DNA of 64,000 nt from an uncultured Pontibacter sp. (lineage in GTDB: Bacteria > Bacteroidota > Bacteroidia > Cytophagales > Hymenobacteraceae). The position numbers and the translations under genes were made by a program. The stretch lies in assembly GCF_947499215.1 (NCBI RefSeq), contig NZ_CANMNI010000003.1, forward strand, positions 744,001 through 808,000, given 5' to 3'. Below, piece after piece: positions 52,773 through 61,249 of this stretch (within the stretch, counting starts at the first letter, position 1; every line of letters starts with the position of its first letter). The notes beneath the pieces are model-generated. The model had not been told where the DNA came from, searched no databases, and saw only the letters and a list, made by a program, of their open reading frames with translations.

Positions 52773-54422
52773 CTAGTTGCGTTTTTGTCTGTAGTAGTTG
52801 ATCAGTCCGGCGGTGGAGCTGTCGTGTTCCGCTTCTTTGTTGCCAAGCAATTCCTCTTCAATAGCGCCGGCCAGTTGCTTGCCCAACTCCACACCCCACT
52901 GGTCGAAGCTGTACACGTTCCAGATCACGCCTTGTACGAAGGTCTTGTGCTCGTACATGGCGATCAGGCTTCCCAAGGCATAGGGCGTCAGCATGTCAAA
53001 CATGATGGAGGTAGATGGCTTGTTGCCTTCGAATACTTTGTGCGGTGCTAGTTGCTTGAGCTCTTCGCCGTCCATACCTTTCTTTTCGAGTTCGGCACGT
53101 ACCTCTTCTTCGGTTTTGCCTTTCATGAGCGCCTCGGTTTGGGCGAAAAAGTTGGAAAGCAGCATCGGGTGGTGCTCGCCGATCGGGTTGTGGCTATTCA
53201 CCGGAGCCAGAAAATCAGAAGGAATAAGTACCGTTCCTTGATGGATGAGCTGGAAGAACGAGTGCTGACCGTTGGTGCCGGCCGCTCCCCAGATCACGGG
53301 TTGCGTCTGGAAGTTCACATACTCGCCGTTGCGCATGGCCGTTTTGCCGTTGCTCTCCATCTGCAATTGCTGCAGGTACTCCGGCAATAGACGCAAGTAC
53401 TGATCATAAGGCAGCACGGCATGCGATTGTGCTTCAAAAAAGTTGGTATACCATACACTCAGCAAAGCCATCAGCACCGGTATGTTTTGGCGCATTGGGG
53501 TGTTTTTGAGGTGCTTGTCCATGGCTTCGGCGCCACGCAGCAATTCCTCAAACTTGTCATACCCAAGGGCGCAGGCCACCGACAAACCAATGGCTGACCA
53601 AAGCGAGAAACGACCGCCCACCCAATCCCAGAAACGGAAGGTGTTTTCAGGCGCGATGCCGAACTTAGAAACGGCCTCCGTGTTAGTGGAGAGCGCCACA
53701 AAGTGTTTGCTCACATGCGCTTCGTCCTTGGCAGTCTTCAAAAACCAACTGCGGGCCGTGTGGGCGTTGGCAATAGTTTCTTTGGTCGTGAACGTCTTAG
53801 AAGCGATAATGAAAAGTGTTGTTTCCGGATCGACTTTGCGCAGCACCTCGGCTGCGTCGGTACCGTCCACGTTGGAAATGAAATGCACCTCGATCTCCGG
53901 CTTCTGGTATTTTTTGAGAGCCTCGGTGACCATCTGCGGCCCCAAATGTGAACCGCCAATTCCTATGTTCACCACATGCTTTACTTTTTTGCCCGTGTAG
54001 CCCGTCCACTCACCGCTGTGCAGGCGGTCGCAGAAGGCCTTCATCTGGCGCTGCACGTCACGCACCTCTTCCAGCACATTCTCACCGTCCACCATCAGCT
54101 CTTGGTCCGTGAAGTTGCGAAGGGCAGTATGGAGCACGGCACGACCTTCGGTGGCGTTGATCTTCTCTCCGCGCAGCATGCTCTCGATGGCGGCAGGCAC
54201 TTTCGTTTCCTCTGTCAGCTCGGCCAATAGGTCCAGCGTTTCTTCGGTAATGCGGTTTTTAGAGAAATCGTACAGTGTGCCGTCTACCTCAAACGAGAAT
54301 TTCTCGAATCGCTGCGGATCCGCCTTAAACAGGTCGCGCAAGTGTTGAGTCTTCAGTTGAATGTAGTGATCTTCCAGTTTTTTCCAAGCGTTGGTCGTGG
54401 TCGGATTGTCGGTGTGTAGCAT
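52773..54422 (-). CDS. pgi: Glucose-6-phosphate isomerase
   Basis: Interconverts glucose-6-phosphate and fructose-6-phosphate. The 549-residue protein is the long enterobacterial type, with [15 protein letters not shown] near residue 150, [21 protein letters not shown], the catalytic region [15 protein letters not shown], and signature [15 protein letters not shown] near the end. It is divergent from the trehalose-type operon and close to pfkB and fbaA, so upper glycolysis genes cluster here. Confidence 0.95.
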   Translation of the reverse strand: MLHTDNPTTTNAWKKLEDHYIQLKTQHLRDLFKADPQRFEKFSFEVDGTLYDFSKNRITEETLDLLAELTEETKVPAAIESMLRGEKINATEGRAVLHTALRNFTDQELMVDGENVLEEVRDVQRQMKAFCDRLHSGEWTGYTGKKVKHVVNIGIGGSHLGPQMVTEALKKYQKPEIEVHFISNVDGTDAAEVLRKVDPETTLFIIASKTFTTKETIANAHTARSWFLKTAKDEAHVSKHFVALSTNTEAVSKFGIAPENTFRFWDWVGGRFSLWSAIGLSVACALGYDKFEELLRGAEAMDKHLKNTPMRQNIPVLMALLSVWYTNFFEAQSHAVLPYDQYLRLLPEYLQQLQMESNGKTAMRNGEYVNFQTQPVIWGAAGTNGQHSFFQLIHQGTVLIPSDFLAPVNSHNPIGEHHPMLLSNFFAQTEALMKGKTEEEVRAELEKKGMDGEELKQLAPHKVFEGNKPSTSIMFDMLTPYALGSLIAMYEHKTFVQGVIWNVYSFDQWGVELGKQLAGAIEEELLGNKEAEHDSSTAGLINYYRQKRN

Positions 54423-54663
54423 GTTTTATTTTGTGAATGGGTCTATGGCAGAAATTACTCTAAAAGTATCTGCGGGGTTATCTGTTTCTGGAAAAGAATA
54501 GCCTTTTCAGGGGCCTAAATATACAGTATTTTCAGTAGGCTACTTTTACTTGGTATCATTTACCTTGCTCCTGCGTAGGTCTAAGACAGTATACCTCCAT
54601 TCAATTAACTGTTCAGTTGCGTATCATAAGGTATACGGGCATTAAAATATTAAACCAACGTGT

Positions 54664-54849
54664 ATGAAAGAGGACAAAAAGCATCCGGGAGGTAAAAACA
54701 AACCAAAAACCGGCATACTGCGCGAAGATGATGGCAAACGCACACCGCCAGCGCATACCGGTTACATTACAGGCGGAGATAATCCTGCTAACCGACCAGA
54801 ACAGGGACCAGACGTGCCGCCGCATGAGCGCACCGAAGGTATTCCTTAA
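54664..54849 (+). CDS. 61-residue Pro/Gly/Lys-rich small protein
   Basis: ATG at 54664 encodes MKEDKKHPGGKNKPKTGILRE and continues with HTGYITGGDNPANRPEQGP and PPHERTEGIP. It has no hydrophobic segment and looks disordered and soluble. Small proteins of this kind recur in Cytophagales, but I cannot name a family. A long hairpin follows at 54873. Confidence 0.6.
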   Translation: MKEDKKHPGGKNKPKTGILREDDGKRTPPAHTGYITGGDNPANRPEQGPDVPPHERTEGIP

Positions 54850-54872
54850 TAATGGAATAAGGGGCTTTGACA

Positions 54873-54915
54873 GCTATACCTGTCAGCTTAAGTAGGAGGT
54901 GCTGACAGGTATAGC
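54873..54915. terminator. Hairpin built on GCTATACC / GGTATAGC
   Basis: A 15-base perfect stem (GCTATACCTGTCAGC with its complement) around a 13-base loop, between the small protein and the HAD gene. No long T-run follows, so it may be a terminator, a leader structure of the operon, or a repeat. Confidence 0.55.
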
Positions 54916-54959
54916 GAAACACAAGCTCTGTTCATTTATAAATCATTAGCGATTCAATT

Positions 54960-55706
54960 ATGGGTACGCTCGATCAATTATTGCAAGAAAAAAAAATCAA
55001 AGCCTTGATCTTTGATCTCGACGGTGTCGTGACGCAAACAGCACGGATACACGCGCAGGCATGGAAGCGCATGTTCGACGCTTACCTGCAACAACGGGGT
55101 GAGAAAGAGGGCAAACGCTACGAACCACTCGACATTGAGACCGACTACCGGGAGCACATAGACGGAATTCCGCGCTACGATGGCGTACGTAACTTTCTGA
55201 AGTCCCGCGGTATTACCTTGCCGGAAGGAACACCCGAAGATGAAGAGGGCGATGAGACAGTCGGAGGACTCGGGAACCTGAAAAATATGTACTTTCAGGA
55301 ATTGCTCAGGCAAGGAGGCGTGGATGTGTACGATGACACTATTGCGTGGCTCAAGCGGCAGAAGCAGAATGGCATACGCACAGCTGTGATTTCGGCTAGT
55401 AAGAACTGTGTGGATGTGCTGCATGCCGCCGGTATAGAACGACTTTTCGAAGAGCACGTGGATGGTCTGCAATCCGCTGAACTTGGACTGAAGGGCAAAC
55501 CTGCACCTGATATTTTTCTGGAAGCGGCCCGCCGCCTAGGTATAGCACCACAGGAAACCGCTATTTTTGAAGATGCGCGCAAAGGTGTGCAGGCCGGTAA
55601 GGCCGGCGGTTTTGGATTGGTGGTCGGTATAGACCGCACTCATGATGAAGCTGCGCTCAAAGAAGGCGGTGCCGATATCGTCATAAAAGAATTCCCCAAG
55701 GTATAA
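54960..55706 (+). CDS. Beta-phosphoglucomutase-like HAD hydrolase
   Basis: A 248-residue HAD protein with LIFDLDGVVTQTARIHAQAW (nucleophile Asp19, Asp21), a helical cap (VTQTARIHAQAWKRMFDAYL and YREHIDGIPRYDGVRNFLKS), VISASKNC, KGKPAPDIFLEA and IFEDARKGVQAGKAGGF. This is the beta-phosphoglucomutase subfamily, which interconverts beta-glucose-1-phosphate and glucose-6-phosphate. It leads an operon with otsB (32 bases on) and a GH65 phosphorylase, whose product would be beta-glucose-1-phosphate. Confidence 0.9.
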   Translation: MGTLDQLLQEKKIKALIFDLDGVVTQTARIHAQAWKRMFDAYLQQRGEKEGKRYEPLDIETDYREHIDGIPRYDGVRNFLKSRGITLPEGTPEDEEGDETVGGLGNLKNMYFQELLRQGGVDVYDDTIAWLKRQKQNGIRTAVISASKNCVDVLHAAGIERLFEEHVDGLQSAELGLKGKPAPDIFLEAARRLGIAPQETAIFEDARKGVQAGKAGGFGLVVGIDRTHDEAALKEGGADIVIKEFPKV

Positions 55707-55738
55707 AATCCCATCATCGACATCCCTAAACCAACACT

Positions 55739-56560
55739 ATGATACAGAAACGTGAGGCCCATGAACTTCCTTCGGCCCTCGACCAGCTCAACGAACTCAA
55801 AGCGCAATTTGGGGGCAAAACACCCGCCATCTTTCTCGACTACGACGGTTGCCTGACACCCATCGTGCAACGACCCGAAATGGCAGTTCTGTCTGACGAA
55901 ATGCGGCAAGCGCTGCATGAGTTAGCCTCGGTTACCAAAGTAGCCGTGGTGAGCGGGCGCGACCGAAAGAACGTAGAACAGTTGGTCAAACTCGACAACC
56001 TCTATTTTGCCGGTTCGCATGGTTTCGATATCACCGGCCCGAACGGGATGGCTTCGGAGCCCGGAGGAGCAAAAGCCGCCCTGCCTGCACTAGACAAAGC
56101 GGATGGCATCTTACAGGAGAAGCTCAAGGACGTGGAAGGCAGTCAGGTGGAGCGGAAGCGCTATGCCATAGCCGTGCACTTCCGCAACGTGGCCGATGAT
56201 CAGGTAGAAAAAGTGCGCAAGGCGGTTGACGAAGTACTGGACTCCATGCCGGAACTGAAGATCGGGCACGGCAAAAAGATCTATGAGCTGAAACCCAATC
56301 TGGACTGGCACAAAGGAAAAGCCGTGTTGTGGTTGATGGAAGAACTTGGCTTGAATGACGGGAAATATGTCCCGCTCTACATCGGCGATGACATAACCGA
56401 CGAAGACGCTTTTGCAGAGCTGCAGGGCCAAGGGATAGGTATACTGGTGGGTGAGCACGAAGACAAGACGGCCGCCACCTATGCCTTGAAGAGTGTAGAT
56501 GCAGTGCGTGTTTTTCTGGAAGATCTGACAGACACCATCAAGCAAAACAACCATGGTTGA
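55739..56560 (+). CDS. otsB: Trehalose-6-phosphate phosphatase
   Basis: Removes phosphate from trehalose-6-phosphate to give trehalose. HAD motifs are present: IFLDYDGCLTP (Asp34, Asp36), VVSGRDRKNVEQLV, FAGSHGFDITGP, and YIGDDITDEDAF near residue 217. The 273-residue length is normal. No otsA (synthase) is in the window. It overlaps the GH65 gene by eight bases, so the two are translationally coupled. Confidence 0.93.
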   Translation: MIQKREAHELPSALDQLNELKAQFGGKTPAIFLDYDGCLTPIVQRPEMAVLSDEMRQALHELASVTKVAVVSGRDRKNVEQLVKLDNLYFAGSHGFDITGPNGMASEPGGAKAALPALDKADGILQEKLKDVEGSQVERKRYAIAVHFRNVADDQVEKVRKAVDEVLDSMPELKIGHGKKIYELKPNLDWHKGKAVLWLMEELGLNDGKYVPLYIGDDITDEDAFAELQGQGIGILVGEHEDKTAATYALKSVDAVRVFLEDLTDTIKQNNHG

Positions 56561-58955
56561 ATGGAGCATCATTTACGATAAGTGGATACCAAAGGAGCAA
56601 ACCCTCCGTGAAGCGCTCTGCACCCTAGGCAACGGCTACATTGCCACCCGGGGGGCTTTTGAAGAGACCCGGGCTGAAGGAGATATTTATTATCCGGGCA
56701 CTTATTTGGCTGGCGGTTACAATCGACTAACCTCTGAAGTGGCCGGGAAAGAAATTGAAAACGAGGACCTCGTCAACTGGCCTAACTGGCTACCCATATC
56801 ATTCCGACATCCAGACGAAGACTGGTTCCATATGAGTAGTGTGGAGGTGCTCGATTTCAAACAGGAACTCGACATGAAGCATGGCCTGTTGCTGCGCTAC
56901 GTGCATTTCCGCGATGGCAAAGGCCGTGAATCCATGCTCAATACCCGCCGCCTCGTCAGCATGGCCAACCCACACCTTGCCGCACTGGAGTGGCAACTTA
57001 CCCCCATCAACTGGTCAGGCGAAATAGAGTTGCGGGCCGCCCTTGACGGACGTGTGATCAACAGCGGCGTGTCCCGTTACCGCGAACTGGCCAGTGAGCA
57101 CCTCGAAACATTGACACAGGGGCAGCACAACGATGAAACCATCTACCTTGTAGTGCAGACCACGCAGTCAAAAACCCGCATGGCGCAGGTTGCGCGCACA
57201 CAGGTATTCTTTAATGGCCAAGCCAGCGGCATGTTGCCTCAGACTAAAATTGAAGAGGGCTATGTTGAACATGAGTTCAAGCTGCAGGCTTCGGAGGGCC
57301 AGCCACTGCGACTCGAGAAAAGTGTGCTGATCTATACCTCCCGGGACTGGGCAACATCCGAGCCTTTGCTCGACGCTTGCACAAACAGTGGCAGACAAGG
57401 CACCTTTGAAGAGTCTTTGGAAGAGCATAAGCGGGCATGGCAGCGGCTTTGGAACCGCTGCGACCTAGACACGGCCTGCAACATCAAGACACAGTCCGTT
57501 CTACGCTTACACATTTTCCACCTCCTGCAAACCGTGTCCGGTCATACCGTTGACCTAGACGTAGGCGTGCCGGCACGGGGTTGGCACGGAGAAGCGTATA
57601 GAGGACACATCTTCTGGGATGAACTCTTTATTTTTCCTTTCCTCAACATGCACCTACCCGCCATTACCCGGGAGTTGCTGATGTACCGCTACCGTCGCCT
57701 GAACGAAGCCCGCAGTGCTGCAAAAGAGGCAGGGTATAGAGGTGCCATGTTCCCGTGGCAGAGCGGCAGCAATGGGCGGGAAGAGAGTCAGGTCATCCAC
57801 CTCAATCCGCAGTCCGGCCGCTGGCTGCCTGACAACACGTACCTGCAGCGGCACATCAGTTCGGCCGTGGCATACAATGTGTGGCACTACTACCAAGCCA
57901 CCGAAGACATGGATTTCCTCAGTTACCACGGTGCCGAGCTCTTGCTGGACATTGCCCAGTTCTGGTCTACCATCGCGACGCTGAACCAAGAGAAAGGCCG
58001 TTACGAGATTCTGCATGTGGTGGGGCCGGACGAGTATCATACCGAGTACCCTAACTCTTCGGAGGTAGGCCTGAACAACAATGCCTATACCAACGTGCTG
58101 GCTGTCTGGGTTATCCAAAGAGCCCTCGCGCTGAAAGAAGTGATTGACGACTCTCGCTATGACGAATTGCTTACCAAACTGCATATCAGTCCGGATGACC
58201 TGACACGCTGGGAGGACATCAGCAAACGCATGTATGTGCCTTTTCTGGAAGATACCAAGATCATTTCACAGTTTGATGATTATGATAGGCTGCAGGAGTT
58301 TGATTGGGAGAAGTATAGAGCCAAGCACGGAGAGGCCATGCGACTCGACCGCATACTCGAGAGCGAAGGCGACAACGTGAACAAGTACAAAGCCAGCAAG
58401 CAGGCAGATGTGTTGATGCTGTTTTACCTGTTCTCTTCCGAGGAGTTACTGTCTATCTTCAAGGAGCTTAGCTATGATTTCAAACCAGAGAGTATACCTG
58501 AAAACATTGCTTATTATGAAGCCCGAACGTCACACGGCTCTACGCTGAGTAAGATCGTGCATGCGTGGGTGTTGGCCCGTTCAGACCGTAAAAAATCTTG
58601 GATAAATTTCGAAATTGCCCTGATGAGCGACCTCGAGGATATACAGGGGGGTACGACGGCAGAAGGTATACATCTTGGCGCCATGGCCGGCACAGTGGAC
58701 CTTATACAGCGTGCCTATACCGGCCTCGAGATTCGCGACGATGTGCTCTGGCTCAACCCGGTACTCCCCGAAGAGATGCCCTGCCTAAACCTGCAACTCC
58801 GTTACCGTGGCCACTGGATAGAGCTGAACCTTACCGCTGATAAAATGGTGATCACGTTCGACAGAGGCTGGTCCAAAGAAGTTAAAATCGGTGTTCGCGG
58901 TGAAGTCCATACCTTCCGGACGGGAGATCAAAAGGAGTTTGACATCCGCCGTTGA
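56553..58955 (+). CDS. GH65 disaccharide phosphorylase
   Basis: An 800-residue protein with an N-terminal beta-sandwich, an (alpha/alpha)6 barrel and a C-terminal beta domain. Family motifs include EAYRGHIFWDELFIFPF near residue 350, the general acid Glu494 in VVGPDEYHTEY, NNNAYTN, KQADVLMLFYLF near 620 and RTSHGSTLSKIVHA near 653. GH65 enzymes phosphorolyse maltose, trehalose, kojibiose or trehalose-6-phosphate to beta-glucose-1-phosphate. The operon with otsB and a phosphoglucomutase points to trehalose or its 6-phosphate, but substrate cannot be read from motifs. Confidence 0.92.
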   Translation: MVEWSIIYDKWIPKEQTLREALCTLGNGYIATRGAFEETRAEGDIYYPGTYLAGGYNRLTSEVAGKEIENEDLVNWPNWLPISFRHPDEDWFHMSSVEVLDFKQELDMKHGLLLRYVHFRDGKGRESMLNTRRLVSMANPHLAALEWQLTPINWSGEIELRAALDGRVINSGVSRYRELASEHLETLTQGQHNDETIYLVVQTTQSKTRMAQVARTQVFFNGQASGMLPQTKIEEGYVEHEFKLQASEGQPLRLEKSVLIYTSRDWATSEPLLDACTNSGRQGTFEESLEEHKRAWQRLWNRCDLDTACNIKTQSVLRLHIFHLLQTVSGHTVDLDVGVPARGWHGEAYRGHIFWDELFIFPFLNMHLPAITRELLMYRYRRLNEARSAAKEAGYRGAMFPWQSGSNGREESQVIHLNPQSGRWLPDNTYLQRHISSAVAYNVWHYYQATEDMDFLSYHGAELLLDIAQFWSTIATLNQEKGRYEILHVVGPDEYHTEYPNSSEVGLNNNAYTNVLAVWVIQRALALKEVIDDSRYDELLTKLHISPDDLTRWEDISKRMYVPFLEDTKIISQFDDYDRLQEFDWEKYRAKHGEAMRLDRILESEGDNVNKYKASKQADVLMLFYLFSSEELLSIFKELSYDFKPESIPENIAYYEARTSHGSTLSKIVHAWVLARSDRKKSWINFEIALMSDLEDIQGGTTAEGIHLGAMAGTVDLIQRAYTGLEIRDDVLWLNPVLPEEMPCLNLQLRYRGHWIELNLTADKMVITFDRGWSKEVKIGVRGEVHTFRTGDQKEFDIRR

Positions 58956-59076
58956 GGTATAAAGGAATTGTTCTTAGGATCGTGTATACCTACTATGCTT
59001 ATACCTAAACCTGTATCAGAACCTATCCTGTGTATATACCTGTGTCAGTACCTTTCCGCATTCAAACTGAGGAAGC
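58956..59076. other. Gap with clustered TATACC motifs
   Basis: TATACC occurs at 58985-58990, 59000-59005 and 59035-59040, with related ACCTGTATC/ACCTGTGTC pieces between. It precedes pfkB and may carry its promoter or be a degenerate repeat. Confidence 0.45.
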
Positions 59077-60015
59077 ATGCATAAAATTTTAACTATCACG
59101 ATCAACCCTGCCTTAGACAAAAGCACGCATGTGAAGCGGGTGTTGCCCGAAAAGAAATTACGTTGCGACGAACCCACCTATGAACCGGGAGGAGGAGGCA
59201 TCAACGTGTCCCGCGCCATCCGTAAACTCGGCGGCAATTCCATTGCTTGGTTACTCTCAGGAGGGCCTGCAGGAGAGAAGCTCTGCGATTTGTTGAAAGA
59301 AGAAGGCGTGGAGTATTGGTCTGGCCAAACAAAAAGCTGGACCCGCGAAAACCTGATGGTGATGGAAGACAGCACCGGCGATCAGTTCCGCTTTGGCATG
59401 CCCGGTCCAAGTATAGAAGAGTCAGAATGGCAACAGGTGCTGGATAGATTGGAGAAATTGGAGCAAGTCCCTGAGTACGTGGTAGCGAGTGGCAGTCTTG
59501 CCCCCGGCGTGCCGGACGATTTTTACTACCGGATGGCGGTAATAGCCCACAAGCGTAATTTCAAACTGATCGTGGACACCTCCGGCGAAGCTTTAGTAAA
59601 AGCCGCAGGAGAGGGGCTCTACCTGATCAAACCCAATTTGGGCGAACTAGCAAAACTTGCCGGCAAAGATCACATCTCAGCATTGGAACAAGAAGAATTT
59701 GCCATGCAGGTGCTTAACGAAGGTAAGTGCAAAGTGCTGGTAGTATCGCTTGGTCCACGCGGCGCCATGCTGGCTTCTAAGGAAACAGGTATACACTACG
59801 TCGTGCCGCCAACGGTGAAGCAACAAAGCGCCGTCGGTGCTGGCGACAGTATGGTTGCCGGCATTGTCCTGAGTTTGCTCCGGGGTTATCCCTTGGAGGA
59901 AGTTGTGCGCTATGGTGTAGCCGCCGGTACCGCCGCCACTATGACGCCGGGGTCTGAGCTTTGCCGCAAAGAGGATACAGAGGAGATTTATCAGTGGTTA
60001 ATGGAGCATAAGTAA
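59077..60015 (+). CDS. pfkB: 6-phosphofructokinase, PfkB type
   Basis: A 312-residue ribokinase-family sugar kinase very similar in layout to E. coli PfkB: YEPGGGGINVSRAIRKLGG near residue 34, SWTRENLMVMEDSTGDQFRF, VDTSGEALVKA, KPNLGELAKLAG, VVSLGPRGAML and the catalytic AVGAGDSMVAGI with Asp near 254. It phosphorylates fructose-6-phosphate; fructose-1-phosphate kinases of the same family are the main alternative. Neighbours pgi and fbaA support the glycolytic role. Confidence 0.9.
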   Translation: MHKILTITINPALDKSTHVKRVLPEKKLRCDEPTYEPGGGGINVSRAIRKLGGNSIAWLLSGGPAGEKLCDLLKEEGVEYWSGQTKSWTRENLMVMEDSTGDQFRFGMPGPSIEESEWQQVLDRLEKLEQVPEYVVASGSLAPGVPDDFYYRMAVIAHKRNFKLIVDTSGEALVKAAGEGLYLIKPNLGELAKLAGKDHISALEQEEFAMQVLNEGKCKVLVVSLGPRGAMLASKETGIHYVVPPTVKQQSAVGAGDSMVAGIVLSLLRGYPLEEVVRYGVAAGTAATMTPGSELCRKEDTEEIYQWLMEHK

Positions 60016-60023
60016 TAAATAAA

Positions 60024-60051
60024 AAAGGGTGAAGCTTTCGCCTCACCCTTT
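60024..60051. terminator. Bidirectional terminator between pfkB and fbaA
   Basis: AAAGGGTGAAGC pairs with GCCTCACCCTTT with one mismatch, flanked by A- and T-runs, between convergent genes. Confidence 0.8.
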
Positions 60052-60072
60052 CTCGTAGCACAATGCTATACC

Positions 60073-61143
60073 TTAAGCATTCTTGTTCACGCAGTTCAAA
60101 TCTTCAAACGCCTCTTTCAATCTGGCGATGAAGTTTTCTTCGCCTTTGCGCAGCCATACGCGTGGGTCGTAGTATTTCTTGTTTGGCGAGTCAGCACCGT
60201 CTGGGTTGCCGAGCTGGCTTTGCAGGTAGTCTTTCTTCGACTCGTAGTAGTTCTTCACGCCGTCCCAGAATGCCCACTGCATGTCCGTGTCGATGTTCAT
60301 TTTGATGGCACCGTAACCAATTGCTTCTGTAATCTTGGCCTTCTCAGAACCTGAACCGCCGTGGAATACGAAGTTCACCGGGTTGTCGCTGGTGCCGAAT
60401 TTCTCTTTGATAAAGTCCTGTGAGTTTTTCAGGATCTCAGGGCGCAACTCTACGTTACCCGGCTTGTATACGCCGTGCACGTTACCGAAAGCCGCTGCGA
60501 TCGTGAAGCGGTCGCTTACCTTCTTCAGCTCTTCGTAAGCATAAGCTACTTCTTCTGGCTGGGTATATAGACGTGAGCTGTCTACGCCCGTGTTGTCTAC
60601 GCCGTCTTCCTCGCCACCGGTCACGCCAAGTTCGATTTCTACGGTCATGCCGATCTTGTTCATGCGCTTCAAATAGCTGGCGCAAGTCTCGATGTTTTCT
60701 TTGATCTCTTCCTCAGAAAGGTCGAGCATGTGCGAGCTGTAAAGCGGCTTGCCGTGTTGCTCAAAGTATTTCTCTCCGGCGTCTAACAGACCGTCGATCC
60801 AAGGAAGCAATTTCTTGGCAGCATGGTCGGTATGGAGTACTACTGGCACACCGTATGCTTCGGCCATCAGGTGCACGTGCTGGGCACCGGAAACTGCGCC
60901 TGCGATGGCGGCTTTCTGGTTGTCGTTCTCAAGGCCTTTGCCAGCAAAGAAAGTGGCGCCACCGTGTGAGAACTGAATGATAACTGGTGAGTTAAGCGCC
61001 TTCGCTGTTTCCAGCACGGCGTTGATAGAGTTTGTGCCAATCACGTTAACGGCTGGCAGCGCAAAGTTATTCTCATTGGCATACTTGAACAGCTCTGTTA
61101 CTTCATCGCCGAACAAAACCCCTGATCTGAAACGTTTTTCCAT
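60073..61143 (-). CDS. fbaA: Class II fructose-bisphosphate aldolase
   Basis: Cleaves fructose-1,6-bisphosphate to two triose phosphates using zinc. The 356-residue protein is of the FbaA type: HTDHAAKKLLPW (zinc His near 106), ELGVTGGEEDGVDN, FGNVHGVYKPGNV and FHGGSGSEKAKI supply the remaining ligands and phosphate loop, and NIDTDMQWAFWDG follows. Together with pgi and pfkB it completes a local upper-glycolysis set. Confidence 0.95.
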   Translation of the reverse strand: MEKRFRSGVLFGDEVTELFKYANENNFALPAVNVIGTNSINAVLETAKALNSPVIIQFSHGGATFFAGKGLENDNQKAAIAGAVSGAQHVHLMAEAYGVPVVLHTDHAAKKLLPWIDGLLDAGEKYFEQHGKPLYSSHMLDLSEEEIKENIETCASYLKRMNKIGMTVEIELGVTGGEEDGVDNTGVDSSRLYTQPEEVAYAYEELKKVSDRFTIAAAFGNVHGVYKPGNVELRPEILKNSQDFIKEKFGTSDNPVNFVFHGGSGSEKAKITEAIGYGAIKMNIDTDMQWAFWDGVKNYYESKKDYLQSQLGNPDGADSPNKKYYDPRVWLRKGEENFIARLKEAFEDLNCVNKNA

Positions 61144-61249
61144 GAATGTTTAAGTTTTATTTCGACTTAAAATTAAACATAAATTAGTTCTAAACCGAAG
61201 ATAGATGGCAGGAGCTTATAAAAAGCGGGACTATACTATATAGAAGGGC

